Shown here: piece after piece, positions 19,273 to 27,295 of the stretch
Layout of the letters: every line of letters starts with the position of its first letter
How positions within the stretch are numbered: position 1 is the stretch's first letter
Source: Dietzia sp. NCCP-2495
GTDB lineage: Bacteria > Actinomycetota > Actinomycetes > Mycobacteriales > Mycobacteriaceae
Direction: 5' to 3'
Assembly: GCF_026011735.1 (NCBI RefSeq)
Contig: NZ_BRVN01000002.1
Coordinates: 1 to 64,000 of the forward strand
DNA: 64,000 nucleotides
Position numbers and translations under genes: made by a program
The notes under the pieces: model-generated
Seen by the model: only the letters and a program-made list of their open reading frames with translations
Told to the model about the DNA's origin: nothing
Database searches by the model: none

Positions 19273-19322
19273 CCCTCAGGGCACAGTTCCACTCAGGACA
19301 CAGTTCCCCCTCAGGGCGCAGG
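19273..19322 (+). repeat. Imperfect 17-19-bp direct repeats after the biotinyl-protein gene
   Basis: Three degenerate copies of ctcagggcacagttcc lie between the stop codon and the hairpin at 19348. No coding sense; probably slippage in a 3' untranslated stretch. Confidence 0.6.
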
Positions 19323-19347
19323 GGGGGCACCACCCCGAAATCGACCA

Positions 19348-19387
19348 GAGGCCGGTTCCTCTTCCTTATGGGAAGGGAACCGGCCTC
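19348..19387. terminator. Terminator between the biotinyl-protein gene and whiB1
   Basis: Arms of about 17 bp (gaggccggttcc side at 19348, matching side ending 19387) with one bulge and a 4-nt loop. Positioned between convergent genes, so likely bidirectional. Confidence 0.8.
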
Positions 19388-19446
19388 GGCGTCGAATCCG
19401 GCCCGACTCTAATTGGTGTACGGGCGATTCCGAACCGTCCGGAATA

Positions 19447-19695
19447 TCAGACGGTGGTACGGGTGCGGGCGCGACGACGCTTGAGGGCGCGACGCTCGTC
19501 CTCGCTCATGCCGCCCCAGACGCCGGCGTCCTGGCCGGACTCGAGGGCCCAGGACAGGCACTCGGCGGTCACGGGGCAACGGTTGCAGACGATCTTCGCC
19601 TCGGCGATCTGCGCGAGGGCGGGACCGGAATTACCGACGGGGAAGAACAGCTCGGGATCCTCGTCGCGGCAGATGGCCTTGTGGCGCCAATCCAT
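19447..19695 (-). CDS. whiB1: Iron-sulfur transcription factor WhiB1
   Basis: 82 aa. Four Cys at 9, 37, 40 and 46 bind a [4Fe-4S] cluster, followed by the GVWGG turn and a basic C-terminus (RRALKRRRARTRT) for DNA binding. Nearly identical to M. tuberculosis WhiB1, an essential nitric-oxide-responsive partner of the principal sigma factor. ATG 19695 (MDWRHKAICRDED) matches the known N-terminus and has aaggag 7 nt upstream; an in-frame start 5 codons earlier would remove that spacing. Two CRP-like sites occur in the long upstream region. Confidence 0.96.
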   Translation of the reverse strand: MDWRHKAICRDEDPELFFPVGNSGPALAQIAEAKIVCNRCPVTAECLSWALESGQDAGVWGGMSEDERRALKRRRARTRTTV

Positions 19696-19795
19696 GTGGA
19701 ACTCCTTCAAGTGTAAGACCGTTATCGGATGCGCCGGACAGCACGAATCAGCCTCCGTTCACTGCGCAGGACAGTAGAGTCCGCGAGCAGACGGA

Positions 19796-19811
19796 TGTGA
19801 TCATGTGCACC
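19796..19811. promoter_or_regulatory. CRP-like site 1 upstream of whiB1
   Basis: TGTGA-N6-GCACC, 8 of 10 positions of TGTGA-N6-TCACA, about 100 bp before the whiB1 start. M. tuberculosis whiB1 is known to be controlled by the cAMP receptor protein Rv3676. Confidence 0.45.
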
Positions 19812-19958
19812 CGGCGGGGTGGTGGGGGTGTACCCGCTCCGTGGGCTCACTCCGTGTCGGAGGGGCTCCCGGTTAAGGCAAGGCAAACACGTTGTGTCTG
19901 CGCTGTTACGAATGATCGTCCCACGATTTGCGGTCAAGTCAACCCCCTTTATGCGCGA

Positions 19959-19974
19959 TGTGGGGAAGGTCACG
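19959..19974. promoter_or_regulatory. CRP-like site 2 in the whiB1 upstream region
   Basis: TGTGG-N6-TCACG, 8 of 10 consensus positions, about 265 bp before the whiB1 start and 146 bp before the divergent membrane-protein gene. Confidence 0.42.
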
Positions 19975-20107
19975 CGGTTTGTCAAATCGACCGGAAAGGC
20001 CACGCCAGAGGGTGTTTACATCGTTTCCGAACGGGGCGAAGTGGCGAATCGGACGCCCCGGGAATGCGCAGTCCGCGGGCCGTACAGACTCGTGAACTGC
20101 GGCGGCT

Positions 20108-20113
20108 TAGTCT
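20108..20113 (+). promoter_or_regulatory. -10 box of likely leaderless mRNA (Rv3217c-like gene)
   Basis: TAGTCT, then 6 nt, then GTG 20120. Confidence 0.5.
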
Positions 20114-20119
20114 TGAGAG

Positions 20120-20581
20120 GTGAACTCCAGGCGACCAGATGACCACGGCCGACCGCTTGATCCGCGCACGGCCGTCCCCACCCCCGTCCGTATCGCCGGG
20201 TGGATCTCGGCGGTCCAAGGACTCTTCGGCGTCATCACCGCCGTCGCGCTCGTCGTGCGTGCGCTCGGAGGCCACCACGAGGAGACCGTGGTGATCAGTG
20301 GCTACGCCACCGCCGGCTGGTTCGCCGTCCTCGGCGGGGCGTTGCTGGCCGCGGGGCTCGGACTCCTGCGGGGCCGGCGCTGGGGTCGCGGGCTGGTCCT
20401 CATCGTCGAGTTTCTCATCCTCGTGGCCGTGGGCTCCACCCTCTTCGGTGGGACCGAGTCTGCAATCTTCGGTCAGGTGGGCCTGACCATGTACCTCGGT
20501 GCGGTCGTCCTCGCGGTATCGAGCGCCGTCGCACTGGTGGCGCTGCTGCGTCGCGAGGCCGTGGAGTGGTACGCCGCCTGA
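20120..20581 (+). CDS. Small integral membrane protein (Rv3217c-like)
   Basis: 153 aa with four predicted membrane helices: about 24-46 (IAGWISAVQGLFGVITAVAL), 60-82 (GWFAVLGGALLAAGLGLLRG), 88-108 (GLVLIVEFLILVAVGSTLFG) and 118-140 (GLTMYLGAVVLAVSSAVALVALL). The N-terminal 22 residues are hydrophilic and should be cytoplasmic. No enzymatic motif. Size, topology and position after whiB1 match the conserved membrane protein Rv3217c. GTG start is supported by the leaderless -10 box at 20108. Function unknown. Confidence 0.75.
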   Translation: MNSRRPDDHGRPLDPRTAVPTPVRIAGWISAVQGLFGVITAVALVVRALGGHHEETVVISGYATAGWFAVLGGALLAAGLGLLRGRRWGRGLVLIVEFLILVAVGSTLFGGTESAIFGQVGLTMYLGAVVLAVSSAVALVALLRREAVEWYAA

Positions 20582-20604
20582 CCTGAGGAGCGACTGCCCC
20601 GGGG

Positions 20605-21864
20605 TCAACTCACCATCTTGTACGCACGGATCTCGCCACCGTGACGCTCGTAGAGGATGTCGCCGATCTGGGCGAGACCGGTCACGGTTCCGCTACCGCC
20701 GCCGTTGCCGTCGTCGTCACCACCGCTCCCGGCCTCACCACCGTCGATCTCAGGCGCGGGCAACCATCCCCGCTCGGCACCGGTGTGGTGGTCGACCTGC
20801 ACGAATCCACCCTCGCGCGGCACCAGGACCCAGTCCCGGACGGTCCGGTCCTCCGGATCGGGGGACCATCCGCCGGTGAGTCCGGGGCCCGTCGCACCCG
20901 GCGCGGACCACGCGAAGGTGCCCGCGTCGAGGTCGAACGCGTGCGTGGTCTGACCGTCGAACCACCGCAACTGTCGCAGGTCACCGGCCACGGCGTCTGG
21001 CGTCGGTAGGAGCGCGGGCTCGCCGGGCAGGCGCAGCACGGGGGTGTATTGATCGGGTGCGGTGAACCACTCGACGGCCCAGTCGGCGCCCCGACGGGTC
21101 AGGCCGAGCGTGCCCTCGTCGGACATCCCCAGCACCCACAGGTCGTCCGCACCGGTGTTGCCCGAGGCGATCTCCTCGGGCACACGGTTGTCCTCGGGCA
21201 CGGTGTCGGACATGGTCAACCGCATCGAGCCCTCCCCGGGGCAGCGCTCGGCCACGGCGAACCGCGCGTCGGTGAGAGCCGCCGAGCCCAGAACGCACCC
21301 GCTGCGTGGCTGCTGTCCGGCCTCCTGCGGGGCGTCCACGGCGCCGTACTCGATCGTGCGGACCAGGTCGTCGCGCCAGATCTCGAGTCGCTGCGGGTTG
21401 AACGCGAGGGTGTGCCGCCACGTGCTGGACAGCGTCATGGTCTCGGGGAACGCGCTCTGCCGGGTGCTCGAGTACTGCTGGGTGGTGGGGTCGAGCGCGG
21501 TCACGTCGCTGCATCCGTCCGCCCCGTCGAACGCCGTGACCAGCACGTCCGCATAGTAGGTCGCGGCGCAGAACCTGCCCTGGTGCTCGTAGGACCAGCG
21601 CTGCTCGCCCGAGCCGGCGTCGCGTCCCACGACGGTGCCGTCGGCGTCCACGGTGACCAGGTTGCCCTTCGTGGTGAGCGGTGCACCGCTACCGAAGGAC
21701 GCGTGCGACCACAGGGGGTTCAGACTGGTCGGCGACGTCGTCGCGGGGCCGTAGACGGGTTGTTCGGCGTCCGCGCGCGTGAACTGGGACCCGGCCGCAC
21801 TGCCGGTCAGCAGGACACCGCCGGTCGTGGCCGCCATGACGACCGTGATCACCCCGGCCACCAT
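20605..21864 (-). CDS. Membrane-anchored PQQ/beta-propeller-like protein (Rv3212 family)
   Basis: At least 419 aa: one N-terminal membrane helix (GVITVVMAATTGGVLLTG) followed by an extracytoplasmic domain with repeated LVTVDADGTVVGRDAGSGEQRW-like blades (shown here only in part), typical of PQQ-like propellers. Near the C-terminus is a Gly/Asp-rich linker. ATG 21864 is the first standard start, but the frame stays open to 21993 and that stretch encodes an Arg-rich RRRIRPERRTRRDL segment right before the helix, the usual cytoplasmic flank. The only upstream candidate is a CTG at 21993 overlapping the rhlE stop. It follows rhlE as in M. tuberculosis. Function unknown; possibly envelope-associated. 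Confidence 0.78.
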   Translation of the reverse strand: MVAGVITVVMAATTGGVLLTGSAAGSQFTRADAEQPVYGPATTSPTSLNPLWSHASFGSGAPLTTKGNLVTVDADGTVVGRDAGSGEQRWSYEHQGRFCAATYYADVLVTAFDGADGCSDVTALDPTTQQYSSTRQSAFPETMTLSSTWRHTLAFNPQRLEIWRDDLVRTIEYGAVDAPQEAGQQPRSGCVLGSAALTDARFAVAERCPGEGSMRLTMSDTVPEDNRVPEEIASGNTGADDLWVLGMSDEGTLGLTRRGADWAVEWFTAPDQYTPVLRLPGEPALLPTPDAVAGDLRQLRWFDGQTTHAFDLDAGTFAWSAPGATGPGLTGGWSPDPEDRTVRDWVLVPREGGFVQVDHHTGAERGWLPAPEIDGGEAGSGGDDDGNGGGSGTVTGLAQIGDILYERHGGEIRAYKMVS

Positions 21865-21989
21865 GAGGTCGCGGCGCGTCCGTCGTTCGGGTCGGATGCG
21901 ACGGCGTGGTGCCGGGGTGTCCTGGTCAGCCGGATCGGTGGCCGCCGCGGGGGAGTGGTCGGGGCCGGGGCCGGGCTGCTGGTCGGTGC

Positions 21990-23579
21990 TCAGTGCTTAC
22001 CGCCCTGGTCGCCGGATCCACCCTGACCACCGGATCCACCCTGGCTGCCGGAGGAGGGACGACGACGGCGTCGGCGACGCGACGAGGAACCCTCACCCGA
22101 GCCGCTCTGCGCGCCGGATGCCCCGTCAGCAGCACCCGTGTCGGTCCCGCCTCCACTCGACCCTGTGCCGGCCTGCCCGCCGCGCGTGCGGCGGCGGCTG
22201 CGGGATCCGGACCGGGAGGACCGCTCGGATCCGCGTCCGCCGCCGTCCCCGCCACCGTCGCGCTGGCCGCGGTCCGCCGGGCGACGGCCGGAGCCGGTGC
22301 CGGTCGCGGCGCCGATGCGGCTGCCGGCGCTCTCGGGGATGCCGAGATCGGTGCGCAGGTGCGGGGAGGTGGAGTAGGTCTCGGCGGGCTCGCCGAAGTC
22401 GAGTCCCAGGGCCTTGTCGATCAGGCCCCAGCGGGGTAAGTCGTCCCAGTCCACGAGGGTCACCGCGACACCCTTGCGGCCGGCGCGGCCGGTGCGGCCG
22501 ATCCGGTGGACGTAAGTCTTCTCGTCCTCGGGGCACTGGTAGTTGATGACGTGCGTGACGTCGTCCACGTCGATACCGCGGGCGGCGACGTCGGTCGCCA
22601 CCAGGACGTCCACGTCGCCGGAGCGGAAGGCCTTGAGGGACTTCTCGCGCGCGCCCTGGCCGAGGTCGCCGTGGATGGCGCCCACCCGGAAGCCGCGGTC
22701 GGCCAGCTCGTCGGCGAGCTTCTGCGCGGTGCGCTTGGTGCGGGTGAAGATCATCGTCGCGCCACGCCCCTCGGCCTGGAGGATCCGCGCCACGACCTCG
22801 GGCTTGTCGAGGGAGTGCGCCCGGTAGACGTGCTGGGTGGTGTTCTCGTGCGTGGCGCCGGAATCGGCTGCCTCGGCCCGGATGTGCGTGGGCTTGGTGA
22901 GGAACGTGCGGGCCAGCGTGATGATCGGCCCCGGCATGGTGGCCGAGAAGAGCATCGTTTGGCGCTGCTCGGGGACCATCCGCAGCAGCTTCTCGATGTC
23001 CGGGAGGAAGCCCAGATCGAGCATCTCGTCGGCCTCGTCCAGGACCAGGACCTCGACCTTGCCCAGGACGAGCTTGGACTGGTTCGCCAGGTCGAGCAGG
23101 CGGCCGGGCGTGCCCACCACCACGTCGACGCCCTTCTCCAGCGCCTCGATCTGCGCCTCGTACGGCGTACCGCCGTAGATCGAGAGGACCTTGAGCGGGC
23201 GGGTGCCCTTCGCGGTGGGGGCGGTCAGCCCGGTGGCGGCGATCTTGAGGTCCTGGGTGACCTGGATGCACAGCTCGCGCGTCGGGACGATCACCAGCGC
23301 GCGGGGGGTGCCGTCGAGCTCACGGGTGTTCTCGCCGGTGGTGACGCGGTGCAGCAGCGGGACGCCGAAGCCGTAGGTCTTCCCCATGCCGGTGCGGGCC
23401 TGCCCGATGAGGTCGGAGCCGCCCAGAGCCAGCGGGAGGGTCAGCTCCTGGATGGCGAACGTGTGGGTGATCCCGCGCTCGGCCAGAGCGGTGACGATCT
23501 CGTCGCGGACGCCGAGCTCGGCGAAGCTGGGGGAGGAATCGGAGGAGGGGGCGTCGACGACGGCGGTCGTCGTGGCCAT
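21990..23579 (-). CDS. rhlE: DEAD-box ATP-dependent RNA helicase RhlE-like
   Basis: About 529 aa. Helicase core: Q motif near FAIQELTLPLALGG, Walker A ARTGMGKT, motif Ia PTRELCIQ, TPGRLLDL, VLDEADEMLD, SAT, and motif VI HRIGRTGRAGRKG. The C-terminal 110 residues are a Gly/Ser/Arg-rich RNA-binding tail with short GGSGGQ-type repeats. Start ATG 23579 (MATTTAVVD) is the first ATG near the core; the frame is open to 23699 and a CTG preceded by gaaagg lies 18 codons upstream, so the start is uncertain. Homologue of Rv3211. Ends where the PQQ-like gene frame opens. Confidence 0.9.
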   Translation of the reverse strand: MATTTAVVDAPSSDSSPSFAELGVRDEIVTALAERGITHTFAIQELTLPLALGGSDLIGQARTGMGKTYGFGVPLLHRVTTGENTRELDGTPRALVIVPTRELCIQVTQDLKIAATGLTAPTAKGTRPLKVLSIYGGTPYEAQIEALEKGVDVVVGTPGRLLDLANQSKLVLGKVEVLVLDEADEMLDLGFLPDIEKLLRMVPEQRQTMLFSATMPGPIITLARTFLTKPTHIRAEAADSGATHENTTQHVYRAHSLDKPEVVARILQAEGRGATMIFTRTKRTAQKLADELADRGFRVGAIHGDLGQGAREKSLKAFRSGDVDVLVATDVAARGIDVDDVTHVINYQCPEDEKTYVHRIGRTGRAGRKGVAVTLVDWDDLPRWGLIDKALGLDFGEPAETYSTSPHLRTDLGIPESAGSRIGAATGTGSGRRPADRGQRDGGGDGGGRGSERSSRSGSRSRRRTRGGQAGTGSSGGGTDTGAADGASGAQSGSGEGSSSRRRRRRRPSSGSQGGSGGQGGSGDQGGKH

Positions 23580-23866
23580 CCCGTCGATTTCGGTGGTGGT
23601 GACATCGGTGGAGGACAGGGCGGTGCCTTTCTCGTCTCGCGCGCCGGTGATCGGGCCACTTGAGAGACGGCCTCGCGAGCGGGGCGCGCACATTTCCACG
23701 AGGATCGGGTGCCAGCGGGCGCCTGTACGGCCCGGGCCCGGGTGTGATCCACGTGCCCCGCATACTATCCCGTCCCGCCGCCTCCGCCCGGGATCGGGTT
23801 AGCCTTGTCTTCGCGTATCAGCGAGGACGGCGTGACTTGCGCCGACGACGAGAAGGGCAGGCACAC

Positions 23867-24094
23867 GTGGAGGTCAAGATCGGCATCGCCGACAGCAATC
23901 GTGAGCTCGTGTTCAAGACCGGGATGTCGCCGGAGGACGTGCGGAGCCGCGTCGAGGCCGCACTGACCGCGGACTCCAAGGCGGTTCTGGAGCTCGAGGA
24001 CGAGAAGGGCCGTAGCTTCCTGGTCTCGACCGACAAGGTCGCCTACGTCGAGATCGGCGAGACCGTCCGCCGCCCGGTGGGCTTCCTGTCCTGA
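23867..24094 (+). CDS. DUF3107 family protein (TB9.4/Rv3208A)
   Basis: 75 aa, starting VEVKIGIADSNRELVFKTG; the whole sequence matches the small actinobacterial DUF3107 family, including LVSTDKVAYVEIGE and a terminal RRPVGFL. Cytoplasmic, no motif of known function. GTG 23867 has an aaggg Shine-Dalgarno about 10 nt upstream; the longer frame to 23660 overlaps the rhlE promoter region and is not supported. Family members lie between rhlE and a TetR gene, as here. Confidence 0.9.
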   Translation: MEVKIGIADSNRELVFKTGMSPEDVRSRVEAALTADSKAVLELEDEKGRSFLVSTDKVAYVEIGETVRRPVGFLS

Positions 24095-24165
24095 CCGGAT
24101 CGCGTCGATCCAGACCGGGTCACCCGGTTCGGATCGCGCGTGGATCCAGACCGACCGCCCGGGCC

Positions 24166-24819
24166 TCAGCGGCCCGGGCGGTCGCTGTTCTGGCGGGGGA
24201 TCTTGGACAGTCCGCCCCAGCACAGGGCGACGGTCATCGCGACGGCGTCCTCGCGGGGGATCGGCCGGCCGGCGTCGAGCCAGTGCCCGGCGCTGACCCG
24301 GCTCGCACCGACCAGCCCCACGGCGAGCAGTCGCGAACGGTGCACGTCGAGTCCGGAGTCGCCGCGCACCAGATCGTGCACGGCGTCGATGCAGCCCTCC
24401 GTGGCGCGGTCGAGTTCGTCACGGACACCCTCGTCGCCGGGCTCGGAGGAGAACACGAGCCGGAAGCCCCGGGTGTCGGTGTCCGCGTAGGCGAAGAAGG
24501 TGTCCACGGCGTCCTCGACGCGACGCCGGTTGTCCGAGGTCGACTCGAGCGCGGTGCGGATCCGACCGAGGAGTTCGTCGACGTGGTGCCGCAGGACCTC
24601 GAGATACAGGTCCCTCTTGGAGTCGAAATGCTGGTAGAGCACCGGTTTGGAGACCCCGGCGAGCACCGCGATGTCGTCCATTCCGGCGGAGTGGTAGCCC
24701 TGGTCCACGAAGACGGTGCCGGCGATGTCGATCAACTGGCGGCGGCGGGCGCCCTTGGGGAGCCTGGCGGCCCTGACCCGTGTCGCTCCCGTGGGAAGCG
24801 GTCCGTCCGGGCTGGTCAT
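24166..24819 (-). CDS. TetR-family transcriptional regulator (Rv3208 family)
   Basis: 217 aa. N-terminal HTH (residues about 22-70: ARRRQLIDIAGTVFVDQGYH, DDIAVLAGVSKPVLYQHFDS) and an alpha-helical ligand domain ending LCWGGLSKIPRQNSDRPG. ATG 24819 has an aaggag Shine-Dalgarno; the frame is open to 25008 without support. Homologue by sequence and place of M. tuberculosis Rv3208, near the DUF3107 and DUF3152 genes. Ligand unknown. Divergent from the DUF3152-moeZ operon, which it may control. Confidence 0.88.
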   Translation of the reverse strand: MTSPDGPLPTGATRVRAARLPKGARRRQLIDIAGTVFVDQGYHSAGMDDIAVLAGVSKPVLYQHFDSKRDLYLEVLRHHVDELLGRIRTALESTSDNRRRVEDAVDTFFAYADTDTRGFRLVFSSEPGDEGVRDELDRATEGCIDAVHDLVRGDSGLDVHRSRLLAVGLVGASRVSAGHWLDAGRPIPREDAVAMTVALCWGGLSKIPRQNSDRPGR

Positions 24820-24967
24820 TTCTGGCTCCTTCTCCACCCGGGCGGAAACGGAGTGTCGTCCGGGACGAGGGGGACAATACCCGCACCGGCAGTGTGCCGA
24901 ATGAGGCGGACGGCGCGCGTGTGGGATCGTGGAGGCCAGTGTTGGACTGGGACGTGGAGGTGCACGG

Positions 24968-26017
24968 ATGAGCGACGGCCGTCGCCCGGGTAGTGGTGGG
25001 GGTATCACCGACCCCGGTGTTCGTAGAGCCGACCGTGCTCCGTATTACCCGTCCAGGGGCGAGCCCCTGCGTGCGCCCTGGGATCCGGAGGAGTCCGCAC
25101 CGGGTCGTCGTCGTAGTGTCCCCGGTGCCCGTGACCACCTGCGGCGACAGTCCCCCCTCGGGCGGTTCATGACCACCTGGGGCTGGCGCGCCTACGCGAT
25201 CCCGGTCCTCATCGTCATCACCGCCCTCGTGATCGCCGACGCCGTGCGCTCGGGCGGGGAGCAGGCCGAGAGCACCCAGGTCGCGGGGGAGGAGACGTCG
25301 GAGATCATCGGCGCCCCGGTGCCGGGGGAGGTCCCGCCGAGCGGCGAGTTGCCCGAGGGCGGCCAATTCGTCGAGGGCGGCACCGGCGAGTTCCGGATCG
25401 TCCCCGGCGGCACCGACACGGTCGGCCGCGAGACGGCGGAGTTGTTCTCGTACACGGTCGAGGTCGAGGAGGGCATCGACACGGTCGAGTTCGGCGGTGA
25501 CGACTCGGTGGCACGGATGGTCGACGCCACCCTGGCCAACCCCAAGAGCTGGACCACCGGCGGCGAGGTGGCGATGCGGCGGATCGATGACGGGGAGCCG
25601 TCGTTCCGGGTCTCGCTCGCCAGCCCCATGACGGTCCGCGCGAACTGCGGTTACGACATCGAGCTGGAGTCGAGCTGCTACAACTCCTCGACCGGGCGGG
25701 TGTACCTCAACCTGGCGCGCTGGGTCCGCGGCGCGCGCTCGTTCCAGGGCGACATCGGTTCCTACCGCCAGTACCTCGTCAACCACGAGGTCGGTCACGC
25801 GATCGGCTTCCCGGCACACGAGGCGTGCCCGGCCGACGGGGCGCTGGCGCCGATCATGATGCAGCAGACGTTCGGCGTGAACAACAGCGACATCTTCCGC
25901 CTGGACCCGGAGGGCGTGGTGCCCGACGACGACAAGACCTGCCGCTTCAACGCCTGGCCGTTCCCCGACGGCAGCCCGGCACAGTCCACGTCGCCCGAGG
26001 AAGGGCGAGCGGGATGA
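24968..26017 (+). CDS. DUF3152 membrane-anchored zincin-like protein (Rv3207c family)
   Basis: 349 aa: hydrophilic Arg/Pro-rich N-terminus, one membrane helix (about 76-94, AYAIPVLIVITALVIADAV), a Gly/Glu-rich linker, then the DUF3152 domain outside the membrane. The motif H273-E-V-G-H277 in NHEVGHAIGF with a later His (PAHEAC) looks like a metzincin-type zinc site, so a secreted metalloprotease is plausible though unproven. Two Cys pairs could form disulfides. ATG 24968 has ggaggtg upstream. The stop overlaps the moeZ start (ATGA), so the genes are coupled. Confidence 0.86.
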   Translation: MSDGRRPGSGGGITDPGVRRADRAPYYPSRGEPLRAPWDPEESAPGRRRSVPGARDHLRRQSPLGRFMTTWGWRAYAIPVLIVITALVIADAVRSGGEQAESTQVAGEETSEIIGAPVPGEVPPSGELPEGGQFVEGGTGEFRIVPGGTDTVGRETAELFSYTVEVEEGIDTVEFGGDDSVARMVDATLANPKSWTTGGEVAMRRIDDGEPSFRVSLASPMTVRANCGYDIELESSCYNSSTGRVYLNLARWVRGARSFQGDIGSYRQYLVNHEVGHAIGFPAHEACPADGALAPIMMQQTFGVNNSDIFRLDPEGVVPDDDKTCRFNAWPFPDGSPAQSTSPEEGRAG

Positions 26018-27267
26018 CCGGAGCGGACGCGAGCCCGGGCACGGGCACCCGCCCGGACAAGGACGCGGGCCTGCCGCCGTTGGTGGAGCCGGTCGCGACG
26101 CTCACCGCCGACGAGCGCGCGCTGTACTCGCGTCACCTGCTCCTCGGGGCGATCGGCGACGAGGGGCAGCGCCGCCTGCGCGGCGCGTCCGTGTTCGTCG
26201 TGGGTGCGGGCGGCCTGGGTGCACCGGTCCTGTTGTATCTCGCCGCGGCGGGGGTCGGACGGATCACCGTGGTCGACGACGACGACGTGGACCTCGGCAA
26301 TCTCCACCGGCAGGTGATCCACTCCGTCTCGAGCGTCGGCACGCCCAAGGTCGACTCGGCACGGGAGCGACTCGCGGGACTGGCCCCCGGGGTCCGCGTG
26401 GACACGGTGCACGCACGCCTGGACGCGCTCAACATCCTGGAGCTTCTCGACGGGCATCACCTGGTGGTGGACGGCAGCGACAACTTCGCGACCCGCTACC
26501 TGGTCTCCGACGCCTGCGAGATAGCCGGGATCCCGCTGATCTGGGGGACCATCGACCGGTTCCGTGCGCAGCTGGCCGTGTTCTGGTCCCGTCCGCCGGC
26601 CCCGGCAGAGCCGGTGACGCTGCGGGACCTCTACCCGTCGGCCCCGCCGCCCGGCTCGGTGCCGAGCTGCGCCGAGGCCGGGGTCGTGGGCGCACTGTGC
26701 GGGACGGTGGGTTCGATGATGGCGATGGAGGCGGTCAAGCTCATCACCGGCGCCGGCAGTCCGTTGCTCGGCAGGCTCGTGTTGCTGGACCTGCTCGAGT
26801 CGACCAACCGCACCGTGACGATCCGCCCGGATCCGGCGCGGGAGCCGGTCACCGAGCTCCCCGGGGACACGAGCGAGGTCTCGTGCGAGGTGCCGGACCC
26901 GGAGCTCGCCGCGGTCCCGACCGTCACCGCCACCGAACTCGATGCAGAGCTCGCCGGGGAGGCGTCCGCGGACGCGCTCACCCCCGTGCTGGTGGACGTG
27001 CGCGGGGCGGGTGAGCGCGCGATCGCGACGATCGACCCGTCCGTCTGGGTACCGCTGGACACGGTCGCCGAGGACGCCGCCGATCCCACCGGGGTGCTCG
27101 GCCGCGCCGCGGAGCAGGGGCCGCTCGTCGTCTACTGCAAGGCCGGGGCGAGGTCGGCGCGCGCCGTCGCGACCCTGACCGCGGCCGGATTCGAGGGGGT
27201 GCGCTCACTCGAGGGCGGGATCGAGGCGTGGACGCGCGACGTCGACCCTTCCCTACCGGGGTATTGA
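26014..27267 (+). CDS. moeZ: Adenylyltransferase/sulfurtransferase MoeZ (MoeB-rhodanese fusion)
   Basis: 417 aa. E1-like ThiF/MoeB domain with nucleotide loop GAGGLGAP (about 63-70), DDDDVDLGNLHRQ and C219 in SCAEAG; C-terminal rhodanese domain with catalytic C375 in VYCKAGARSA. It adenylates the C-terminal Gly of sulfur-carrier proteins (MoaD, CysO, ThiS-like) and transfers sulfur, supporting molybdopterin and alternative cysteine synthesis. Corresponds to the Rv3206c position. ATG 26014 overlaps the DUF3152 stop. The next gene starts 28 nt downstream. Confidence 0.91.
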   Translation: MTGADASPGTGTRPDKDAGLPPLVEPVATLTADERALYSRHLLLGAIGDEGQRRLRGASVFVVGAGGLGAPVLLYLAAAGVGRITVVDDDDVDLGNLHRQVIHSVSSVGTPKVDSARERLAGLAPGVRVDTVHARLDALNILELLDGHHLVVDGSDNFATRYLVSDACEIAGIPLIWGTIDRFRAQLAVFWSRPPAPAEPVTLRDLYPSAPPPGSVPSCAEAGVVGALCGTVGSMMAMEAVKLITGAGSPLLGRLVLLDLLESTNRTVTIRPDPAREPVTELPGDTSEVSCEVPDPELAAVPTVTATELDAELAGEASADALTPVLVDVRGAGERAIATIDPSVWVPLDTVAEDAADPTGVLGRAAEQGPLVVYCKAGARSARAVATLTAAGFEGVRSLEGGIEAWTRDVDPSLPGY

Positions 27268-27295
27268 CGTTGAGGGGATGGGTACGGTGGTCGAT

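Larger units (their letters stand above)
19696..20119. other. 424-bp intergenic regulatory region between whiB1 and the Rv3217c-like gene
   Basis: No convincing gene: a plus-strand open frame from 19819 exists, but it lacks a Shine-Dalgarno and family resemblance. The stretch is less GC-rich than its neighbours and contains two CRP-like sites (19796-19811, 19959-19974), a minus-strand gataac box near 19721-19726, and a TAGTCT box next to the plus-strand gene at 20120. Confidence 0.6.

Noticed and set aside
19819-20142. Plus-strand open frame in the whiB1 upstream region
   Set aside because: No Shine-Dalgarno, no family resemblance, and it overlaps regulatory sites; not supported as a gene.
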